Assembly: GCA_016256075.1 (NCBI GenBank)
Contig: SDVU01000350.1
Location: forward strand, 1-14,573
DNA length: 14,573 nucleotides
Reading direction: 5' to 3'
From: Dictyocoela muelleri
Taxonomy: Eukaryota; Microsporidia
A program made the position numbers and the translations under genes. Of the stretch, positions 8,205 through 14,573 are shown in pieces; the first letter of the stretch is position 1, and each line of letters begins with the position of its first letter. Under the pieces are notes generated by a model. That model searched no databases, was not told the DNA's origin, and was given only the letters and a program-made list of their open reading frames with translations.

Positions 8205-8260
8205 TATGCAAGTAAGATTTTTGAATTATTAAATTTATGATTTTTTTATTTTATATACAT
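8205..8260 (+). pseudogene. Merlin-2 transposase, small 3' fragment
   Basis: If the Tigger element and one TA are removed, GAT-AA joins TA-TATGCAAG and the Merlin-2 frame continues as KDN-ICK before a stop. Family members also continue past the WMW motif for a short helical tail. The continuation is only a few codons, so the join is supported mainly by the clean TA target duplication. Confidence 0.45.
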
Positions 8261-9850
8261 TTCTCAGAAATAAATTTACAATTTTCATTAAAAAAATTTA
8301 CCCTATGAATAAAATAAATATAATTACTTAAATTAAATACTTTCATTATTTTTTTATTATTTTCATTATTTTATAAGGTGAAAAAAAACCACTCGCTGCT
8401 GTTTAAGGAGAAAAAACCCGTCCAGATCCCAAAATGAACTCTTCGGGCTGGATTTGATGACTTTTCAATAATTTTTTTTATTGACAATTTTTTGCTTACA
8501 TTTGTAAAGTAAACATTCATAGTTGTTCTCTATATATATATTTTGAGATTGGCTATATATCCACAATGCAAACATTCATTTTCCTGTTTGATACTTAGAT
8601 CTTATAAATAATCCTAATATGCTTTTAAACTAATTAAAAATCATGTGCGTATTGGTCTCTATTTTTTTGCCCATCTAATGAAGAAGAATCGTTTTTTATT
8701 ATAAGTTTCTTATCGAATTTATTATTTTTTGTGAGTTTTATTTTTTATATTCGTCGATAATTGGGACTATTATAGTTTTTATTTCTGAAATTAGTTTTAA
8801 TAATTTTTTTTAATTATTTTACCTTATTATAATTATTTCAAATGAAAATATAAAATAGTTTAATCATATAAACGAAGTTGAGATATTTATCATATATTTT
8901 ATTTAAATATGTAAAATTAATAACAATCATTTTTTTTTAACAGATACCTAATTAAGTAATTTATCAAAAATAGAAATTTTAGTATAAATGTCTTATTCAA
9001 AATAAGAAGGACATGAAAAATAAAATGTAAAACATAAAAAAATAGATTTAATATAAAGAAGATCATTTTTCAATGTGATTTTAGGTTTTTGTATGAGTTA
9101 CGATATGTTAAATGCAAAATTATCTTTTTAATAATAAAAAATAATAAAAAGTATTAGTCCAAAATAAAATCCTTGCGAGTTTATTTTTTCAAAAATTGTG
9201 AAGTAATCGTGATAAATATTGAAATAAGGCAAATTTGATGTTTCATTATACAAGTTTAAGAATTTAATTTTATTAAGTGTAATTGATACTATTTAAAGAG
9301 TATAATTTTAATAACTATTTTTGTTGTTAAACAAAATGAAATTGTTTTAAACGAAATAAACCTTTTGTTTAAATATTATCGATTTTATTATATTACAATA
9401 AAAAAACTGTTTAAATTAATTCTAAAATCAATTCTATTCTTACATTTCTATTGATTTAAATATATTTTTTAATAATCTCATGATTTTTGTTAATTCTCGC
9501 AACTTTTTTAAGAGCTTATGCTGGAGTGAGACTTTTATTTTTAACATTTAATAAAATTTATAGAAAGATACTAAATTTATGAAATTGCAGAATCGTTCCG
9601 TAATTCCATATTTTGTATAATTTATTATTTTTATAGATAACCTTAAAACCGGAACTTAGAATTTCCTCATTAATCATTAGGAACTTAAGAGTAGTTAAGT
9701 TAAAATATACAGGTAAAATAAAATAATAAAACCATCAATTTGATAATATTAGGGTTTTAAGTACTAAATAGGGAAATTAAAAAAATATAACTTAAAAAAT
9801 ATAAACCTTAAAAATTATAAACCTTAAAATTTATAAGATAAAAGATTTAT
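8261..9850. other. Long AT-rich stretch with no recognisable gene
   Basis: About 1.6 kb. No reading frame of credible length and no transposase motif was found on either strand. Bases about 8376-8465 are less AT-rich (CCACTCGCTGCTG ... CCCGTCCAGATCCC ... CTTCGGGCTGG) and may be the outer end of the Merlin-2 element, but no partner end is visible. From about 9780 on, decayed copies of ATAAACCTTAAAA lead into the tandem array at 9851. Confidence 0.55.
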
Positions 9851-9990
9851 AAACTTTTAATAAACATAATAAACTTTTAATAAACATAATAAACTTTTAA
9901 TAAACATAATAAACGTTTAATAAACATAATAAACTTTTAATAAACATAATAAACTTTTAATAAACATAATAAACTTTTAATAAACATAAC
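9851..9990. repeat. Seven 20-bp tandem repeats downstream of the lectin gene
   Basis: The unit AAACTTTTAATAAACATAAT is repeated exactly seven times in register. The only visible changes are one base in the fourth copy (9914) and the last base of the seventh. The array ends four bases before the TAA of the minus-strand lectin-like gene, so it would form the transcript's 3' UTR. Its near-identity implies recent expansion or ongoing homogenisation. Confidence 0.9.
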
Positions 9991-9994
9991 AAAT

Positions 9995-11407
9995 TTAACA
10001 TCTCATAGGCTTATTACCAGAACTGGTAATCCCATTATGATCACCAAATTCGGGAATTTTAACGATCGATTGACTTTCTTTTTTATAACATGCTTGTTGA
10101 GATGGATGATATTGATTTGACATTTGCTGTAAATATTGATCGTTATAATAAGCATAAGGGTATGGATAACTATATATTGGAGATGTATATGTAGGGACTT
10201 GAGTTGCGTTGTTAATGGGCGGAGTAGTGCCTAATACAGCTTGTTGACTGGCTGATGATGTTTTATAAACATTGGGTTCGCCCACTTTAGAATAAGAAGA
10301 ACTGCTAGAAACATTTGGCTTAGCATACTGGGTGTTATAATAATTTACATGTGGGTCATTGCAAGGTACATTATAATATTCAGAATAATAGTTAGGATTA
10401 GATGAATAATAATTTGCAGCATACCCAGGTTGTTGGTAGTAGTTTGCATCATACTCAGGTTGTTGGTAGTAGTTTGCATCATACCCAGGTTGTTGTTTAT
10501 AATAATTTGCAGCATATTCAGGATGTTGTTTATAGTAGTTTGTGTAATATTCAGCAACTGTATCGTTAGAATTTTGATTGCTGATATATCCAGCCGATTT
10601 TTGTTCTTGTTTCGCCGAACTTGAAGATGACTTTTCATCATCGGAATTTGATCCTGAAATGTTTCCCGCATCATAATTTCGAGAATACCCATTACTTCCG
10701 GTATTTTCGTTATTTCCACTATTTCCTGAACTTCTAATCATTCCTGAATTACCACCAATCATTCCGGAACTTCCACTCATCCCGGAATTCTCATTTATTT
10801 CGGTATTTGTATTTATTCCCGAACTTCCACTATTTCCTGAACTTCCGCTAATTCCCGAATTTCCACTCATTCCTGAATTTCCGCTAATTCCTGAATTTCC
10901 ACTCATTCCTGAATTCAAATTATCCTCAGGATTAGAAATTCCCAACTTATCCTTAAAATTCGCCAAATCACTAAAATCAAATAATTGATTTTCATAATTA
11001 GGCTTCTTACACGACTTTACTTTCAACTTCCCTTTAGAATCATAAGTCAAACATTTCTGATTCCAACTTGTTGACAAAATCTTATTTTTATTTGGCTTAA
11101 CATAAAAATAATTTCCAAACTTCTTAATTTGCCAACTTTTTACTTCAAATTTTTTATTACCACAAACCACAGGCTTTTCATCATCAAGACACATCGCCTT
11201 ACCATTAATAGTAATAATAAAATTTTTATTATCACCAGTAACAATAGCATCACCAGTATTGCTCAAATTAGACATTTTAAACTTTCCATCAACAATTGAT
11301 AATCCACCTTTACCGGAATTATCCGTTATTTTCAGGGTTACTTTTCTTTTTTCAACTGGAAATTCTTGAGAATTACAATAAATGTTCTGAAATAATAAAA
11401 ATAACAT
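9995..11407 (-). CDS. Secreted ricin-B-lectin-like protein with Ser/Gly and Tyr-rich repeats
   Basis: This 470-residue protein starts MLFLLFQNIYCNSQ, a short probable signal peptide. Residues about 25-146 look like part of a ricin-B beta-trefoil: AMCLDDEKPVVCG, KSWQIKKF (QxW-like), then KCLTYDSKGKLKVKSCKK and ENQLFDFSD, the 'CLd...v.l..C....Q.f.f' pattern. Such lectin-like proteins are common secreted proteins in microsporidia. Residues 165-235 are SGNSGMSG/SGISGNSG repeats, then a Ser/Asp/Glu stretch. Residues 286-350 carry about five Tyr-rich units of the form ANYYQQPGYD/ANYYKQQPEY, followed by a Tyr/Pro segment (YSYPYPYAYY, 412-421). The C-terminus is Cys. No membrane anchor follows. It may bind glycans at the host interface or belong to spore wall or polar tube; this role is inference. 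The frame is open for 30 codons upstream of this ATG without another in-frame ATG. Confidence 0.85.
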   Translation of the reverse strand: MLFLLFQNIYCNSQEFPVEKRKVTLKITDNSGKGGLSIVDGKFKMSNLSNTGDAIVTGDNKNFIITINGKAMCLDDEKPVVCGNKKFEVKSWQIKKFGNYFYVKPNKNKILSTSWNQKCLTYDSKGKLKVKSCKKPNYENQLFDFSDLANFKDKLGISNPEDNLNSGMSGNSGISGNSGMSGNSGISGSSGNSGSSGINTNTEINENSGMSGSSGMIGGNSGMIRSSGNSGNNENTGSNGYSRNYDAGNISGSNSDDEKSSSSSAKQEQKSAGYISNQNSNDTVAEYYTNYYKQHPEYAANYYKQQPGYDANYYQQPEYDANYYQQPGYAANYYSSNPNYYSEYYNVPCNDPHVNYYNTQYAKPNVSSSSSYSKVGEPNVYKTSSASQQAVLGTTPPINNATQVPTYTSPIYSYPYPYAYYNDQYLQQMSNQYHPSQQACYKKESQSIVKIPEFGDHNGITSSGNKPMRC

Positions 11408-11791
11408 TAAGCGATGGTTATTTTTCTTTTTATATTTTAAAATGCTAAACGTTTCATGATTTAGTTTTTGATTTGTATTAATTAATTTTCCTGAAACTTA
11501 TTTATCAATTGGTTATTAAGTATTCATAGTCTTAACAAATTGATAAATAACAAATTGATAAATAATAAATATTAAATTGATAAATATTAAATTGATAAAT
11601 AACAAATTGATAAATAACAAATTAATTAATAATAAATATTAAATTGATATTAAATTGATATTAAATTAAATATTAAAATCGAAATTAAATATTAAATTGA
11701 TAAATATTACTTGTTAAAAATTTCTATAATTGATATTAAAAAATAAAAACTGCTCATTGATGATTTTAATGAATATTTCAATTTTTTAATT
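11408..11791. other. Spacer between the two minus-strand genes, with short repeats
   Basis: 384 bases separate the Sec12 stop from the lectin-gene start, so the lectin promoter should lie in its upper part. From about 11530 to 11710 it is filled with degenerate copies of AAATTGATAAATAACA / AAATTGATATT. No further gene or RNA is visible. No CCC motif like that of Sec12 is found next to the lectin ATG; the nearest sequence is ACCATCGCTTA-ATG. Confidence 0.65.
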
Positions 11792-13156
11792 TCAATAAAC
11801 ACCTTTTCTCCAAATAACAGCCAAAAAAAGACCTATTAAAAACAATAAATAATAAATCCACATACCATAGCCTTTCTCAACCCTGACTCGTTTTACAGTT
11901 CCATCAAAACTTGAAAAATAAACATATTCGCCATCATAATCAACACTCGTAATTGGCAATTCACTTACTTTTCTTTCAAAATTTTTCTCTAAAACTAGAA
12001 TTCTTCCATCACCAGTACCACAAACTATCTCAATTTCAATTTTTTCATCACTTTTTTGGTAGAGATACTCGTCATGAATTTTTTTATTAAAGTCTTCATT
12101 TTTAAGGCTATCTTTATTAACTCCATTCTTTTTGACTTCATCCTTTTTAATTTCATCATTTTTAACTTCAGAATTTTTATTAAAAGCTGCCCTGTTGTCT
12201 TTAACAGCGATTGATGAAATTTTAGGTACAAAAAAAACATCTTCATCCACGTGTAAGGTAGAATTAAATTTATCAAAATAAATTAATTTCTTGTTAAAAA
12301 CAATCTTACCAAATTCACCATAAACTTTCTTACCTTTGTAAATAAACATTTCAGGGCCTTCTTCTTCTCTTGCTTGATCAAAATCTTTAGTTTTATAAAC
12401 TTTAAATATTCTATTCCCACGAATAAAAAAATTTATCCAACCTTCTTCAGATGAATTTTTATTTTCTGATAAGACGATTTTGTTGTTAGATTTTGCAAGG
12501 GTGTATGAAAATTTAAATTCATTTTTACTTTTATACTGATCAGCAGAATGATCGTCTGATTGATTTTTAGATTGTTCGTTTATGTTTAAATCGGTAAATC
12601 CGTAAAACCTATTTTTAGAAATAAAAATCAAATAGTCGCCAAGAAATATATTTTCAATGACGATTTTTTTGCGGAATATTAAATTTAATTTATCATTTTT
12701 AAGTGTTACTAGATAAAGATTGTCAGTACCTATCATTGCGAATAGAGGATCTTTAATATCATTGATTTTTGTTGTTAATGGAAGGGTATGGTATGGTTCT
12801 TTTAATTTGATTTCTTCATTTTTATTTTCTTCATTTTTAAAGTTTTTATTTTCTTCATTTTCTTCATTTTTAAAGTTTTTAAGGTTTTCATTTTTAAGGT
12901 TTTTAAGGTTTTCATTCTCGAAATTTTCATCATCTAATTTTTTGTTTAATTCGTTTAATTCTCGACAATAATGATTTTTAATTTCAATTTGTGTTATAAA
13001 ATCGTCAGTTTGCAAAAAATCAATCATTTTTAAATTTTTGTTCATTAAAATGACACCATTTTTCTTTCCAAATTGGATATCCCCACCTCCACCGGCAGCA
13101 ATTATTTTTGAATTTATTGTTTTTATACTAAAAATTGGAAAATCCGCTTGAAACAT
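11792..13156 (-). CDS. SEC12: Sec12/PREB-like Sar1 guanine-nucleotide exchange factor
   Basis: This ER membrane protein would load GTP on Sar1 to start COPII vesicle budding. Evidence: residues 18-36 read IIAAGGGGDIQFGKKNGVI, close to the 'GGGG...G..NGV' K-loop region of Sec12 and PREB. A beta-rich body follows. The last blade has VCGTGDGRILVLEKNF and VDYDGEYVYFSSFDGTVKRV, like the final WD40 blades of the family. Residues 431-449 (GMWIYYLLFLIGLFLAVIW) form one C-terminal membrane helix followed by RKGVY, giving the expected cytosolic-propeller, tail-anchored topology. Two inserts, residues about 66-118 (Lys/Asn/Glu repeats such as NLKNENLKNFKNEEN) and 328-356 (KNDEIKKDEVKKNGVNK), are low-complexity and probably loops between blades. 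At 454 residues it is close to family length. The ATG is chosen because CCC lies three bases upstream. Confidence 0.8.
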   Translation of the reverse strand: MFQADFPIFSIKTINSKIIAAGGGGDIQFGKKNGVILMNKNLKMIDFLQTDDFITQIEIKNHYCRELNELNKKLDDENFENENLKNLKNENLKNFKNEENEENKNFKNEENKNEEIKLKEPYHTLPLTTKINDIKDPLFAMIGTDNLYLVTLKNDKLNLIFRKKIVIENIFLGDYLIFISKNRFYGFTDLNINEQSKNQSDDHSADQYKSKNEFKFSYTLAKSNNKIVLSENKNSSEEGWINFFIRGNRIFKVYKTKDFDQAREEEGPEMFIYKGKKVYGEFGKIVFNKKLIYFDKFNSTLHVDEDVFFVPKISSIAVKDNRAAFNKNSEVKNDEIKKDEVKKNGVNKDSLKNEDFNKKIHDEYLYQKSDEKIEIEIVCGTGDGRILVLEKNFERKVSELPITSVDYDGEYVYFSSFDGTVKRVRVEKGYGMWIYYLLFLIGLFLAVIWRKGVY

Positions 13157-13165
13157 TGTGGGTAG
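13157..13165 (-). promoter_or_regulatory. CCC motif at the Sec12 start
   Basis: On the minus strand the start codon is preceded by CTACCCACA-ATG. A CCC (or GGG) motif a few bases upstream of the ATG has been described as a core transcription signal in microsporidian genes with very short 5' UTRs. In such AT-rich DNA a lone CCC next to the ATG stands out and supports this start. Confidence 0.55.
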
Positions 13166-13219
13166 TCTTGTAAATTATTTTTTAAAGTTTTTTTAAGGTT
13201 TCAAAATTATTTGAAATTT

Positions 13220-13303
13220 GTTTTAAATTGTTCTGTGATTGTTCAAAATTGTTCTGAGATTGTTTTAAATTGTTCAGAAATTGTTTGAAATTGTTCAAAA
13301 AAT
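13220..13303. repeat. Four 21-bp tandem repeats upstream of Sec12
   Basis: Four imperfect 21-base units share a GTT(T/C)(T/A/G)AAATTGTTC core. They start 63 bases upstream of the Sec12 ATG (minus strand) and could lie in its promoter. Divergence between copies is higher than in the array at 9851. No known regulator site was recognised. Confidence 0.75.
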
Positions 13304-13436
13304 AGTTTGAAATTTATTAAAATTGAATTTTTAGAAAATATTTTTTTTAAAAATTTGTACCGATAAATTTAATTAATGTTAAGAATTTTTGAAAATTAAA
13401 ATTTTTATAAAAAATAAAATTGTATTATATATTACA

Positions 13437-13799
13437 TGTTGGCAACATCCATAGCTGCCATCCCGGAGAGCTGTTTCCTATCATGGTCTGTGACCTCGTG
13501 TTCTGTGACCTTGTGTTCTTTGTGTTCAATAATACGTCACTTCCATAGCTACCCGTAAGCCCACCTTTATACGCTGTCTTCCTTTTATAAATGATTCAGC
13601 AGGATACAGATAATTAGTAACTTTTTATGAATTTTTTTTTATCACTACTTTTTGCCGAGATGCGTCGCCGCACTCTACTCCACACCTAAGAGAACCCTTA
13701 AGCTTTATTGTCATAATAGACCAAGTCTTAAAAATCTGTAGTACACCGGAACAACTGTATATTATACTATAATTATATAGTTATGACCGCTTAATGTCA
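13437..13799. repeat. Direct repeat copy A (possible old solo LTR)
   Basis: Starts TGTTGGCAACATCCATAG and ends CGCTTAATGTCA. It shares collinear blocks with copy B at 13960-14288: the start; ATGATTCAGCAGGATACAG / ATGACTCAACAGGAAACAG; TTTATTGTCATAATAGA / TTTATTATCATATTAGA; and the end. TG...CA edges would suit a long terminal repeat, but no target duplication is seen and similarity may run a little past the CA. Divergence is high, so it is old. No internal coding part remains. Confidence 0.5.
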
Positions 13800-13822
13800 T
13801 TCCCTCATTATTTATTAAAGGG

Positions 13823-13895
13823 TGACGTCAGTGGGATTCGAACCACAATACTTAAATTTTACATTCAAGAGTATTAACCACTGAGCTATCTGGCC
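13823..13895 (-). other. Degenerate tRNA-like sequence with intact A and B boxes
   Basis: The minus strand contains TAGCTCAGTGG (A-box pattern) and GGTTCGAATCC (B-box pattern) at tRNA spacing in 73 bases, with an anticodon-arm-like CTTGAATGTAAAATTTAAG between them. The 3' part of the D-stem does not pair, the T-stem is one base out of register, the anticodon loop is too long, and the acceptor arms GGCCAGA / TGACGTC pair at only about four positions. A GUA anticodon could be read but is unsafe. It is best called a tRNA pseudogene or a tRNA-derived SINE head, with a pol III promoter that still looks complete. Confidence 0.6.
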
Positions 13896-13959
13896 CCTAA
13901 AAATAACAATCTTATAAATATTATTGCCTAAATATTTCATAAATTAATTATTCATTGCA

Positions 13960-14288
13960 TGTTGATAATATCCATAATAGAAACCTGTGTTATCACCAAC
14001 CATAGTTTTTAGATATTCGATTCCTAATGTTTAAGTTTACGACTGCTCTAAACTGCCTAGAGACTCAAAAGTAAACAAGATTTTCAATTTATCAATGACT
14101 CAACAGGAAACAGGTAATTATTGGCTTTTTCATATTTTTTTTAGTTTAACAACTTCTTAACTAGATGAATCACACCGTTTTTCATGCTAAAAATATTTAT
14201 GTTTTATTATCATATTAGATCAATTCGTAATCATTTATACAACAATTTACAACAGTATAATTCAGGTTAGTATAAACGCTTAATGTCA
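13960..14288. repeat. Direct repeat copy B (possible old solo LTR)
   Basis: Diverged second copy of the repeat at 13437-13799, in the same orientation, starting TGTTGATAATATCCATAATAG (first bases shown) and ending CGCTTAATGTCA. It lies on the other side of the tRNA-like sequence. It is somewhat shorter than copy A and more AT-rich. Family cannot be named from the sequence. Confidence 0.5.
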
Positions 14289-14403
14289 ATCAATGATTAT
14301 TTGAAAAATGATTTTAAATAAGTCATACTATGATACGTCGAATTAATAAAACTCCACAAAAGGGAAAATTCCCCAGAATATATTTGTGGGTAAAATTATA
14401 ATA

Positions 14404-14573
14404 CAGTACAACCCCGATTTGGGGGCAGTTTTCATTGAAAAGTGCCCCAAAAGAGGGGTTTCGCTTTGGAGCGGGGTTTATGTAATATTTAAAATTTAAG
14501 TATCATATTTTTATAGTTTATTTTATTTGTTAATGAATTTAGACAAAAATCTTGGTTATTATACTTATTTTAA
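14404..14573. mobile_element. Terminus of a second Tigger-family element, running off the window
   Basis: After a TA at 14402-14403 comes CAGTACAACCCCGATTTGGG, which matches the right tip of the Tigger element at 8202 (reverse complement) with three differences in 25 bases. The subterminal pattern GCCCCAAAAGAGGGGTTTCG then parallels GCCCCAAAATCGAGGTTTTCG at about 8132. No coding sequence is reached before the window ends, so this could be a full Tigger, a deletion derivative, or a lone end. Confidence 0.75.

Noticed and set aside
8376-8465. Less AT-rich patch considered as the end of Merlin-2
   Set aside because: No partner terminal repeat could be found on the left side, so the end of Merlin-2 could not be called.
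10345-10719. 124-codon minus-strand frame rich in Met/Ile/Thr, and the plus-strand hydrophobic frame at 10430-10624
   Set aside because: Both are out-of-frame readings of the Tyr-rich repeats of the lectin-like gene; the repeat nucleotides explain their periodic composition.
12025-12276. 83-codon frames at 12025-12276 (minus) and 12720-12971 (plus)
   Set aside because: Shadows of the Lys-rich inserts of Sec12; they are low-complexity and have no independent support.

Overview
The window is extremely AT-rich eukaryotic DNA with compact intronless genes. Its two intact genes resemble microsporidian ones: a secreted ricin-B-lectin-like protein and a Sec12/PREB-type Sar1 exchange factor swollen by Lys/Asn/Glu-rich inserts. 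The Sec12 start codon has a CCC motif just upstream, as described for microsporidian promoters. Long gene-poor stretches and several DNA-transposon superfamilies suggest one of the larger AT-rich microsporidian genomes (Edhazardia-, Hamiltosporidium- or Anncaliia-like). That placement is inference from content; the sequence alone does not fix the species.

Layout. 1-681: AT-rich, no gene. 682-3650: a decayed hAT transposase on the minus strand, split by a 1.8-kb Tc1/mariner (IS630/DDE_3-type) element at 1020-2815 that carries its own broken transposase. 3652-4835: a complete-looking but dead Merlin (ISXO2-like) element on the plus strand, abutting the hAT remnant. 4934-5837: a non-coding element with 216-bp terminal inverted repeats rich in short palindromes. 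5838-6334: part of a second Merlin-type transposase. It is interrupted by a pogo/Tigger element (6335-8202, transposase on minus) and appears to resume for a few codons after 8204. 8205-9850: about 1.6 kb with no recognisable gene. 9851-9990: seven 20-bp tandem repeats. 9995-11407 (minus): the lectin-like secreted protein with Ser/Gly- and Tyr-rich repeats. 11408-11791: AT-rich spacer with short degenerate repeats. 11792-13156 (minus): Sec12. 13157-14403: 21-bp repeats, then two diverged direct repeats (LTR-like TG...CA edges, weakly supported) flanking a degenerate tRNA-like sequence. 14404 to the end: the terminus of a second Tigger-family element.

The left half (about 0.7-8.2 kb) is a transposon graveyard with nested insertions whose order can be partly read: hAT before Tc1/mariner, and Merlin-2 before Tigger. 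The right half holds the working genes. The genes do not form a pathway beyond both touching secretion: Sec12 starts COPII vesicle formation at the ER, and the lectin-like protein has a probable signal peptide and would be secretory cargo. I found no convincing new multi-gene system. The most interesting items are the lectin/Tyr-repeat protein, the datable nested insertions, the expandable inverted repeats of the Tc1/mariner element, and the CCC-ATG signal shared by a transposon gene and a host gene.
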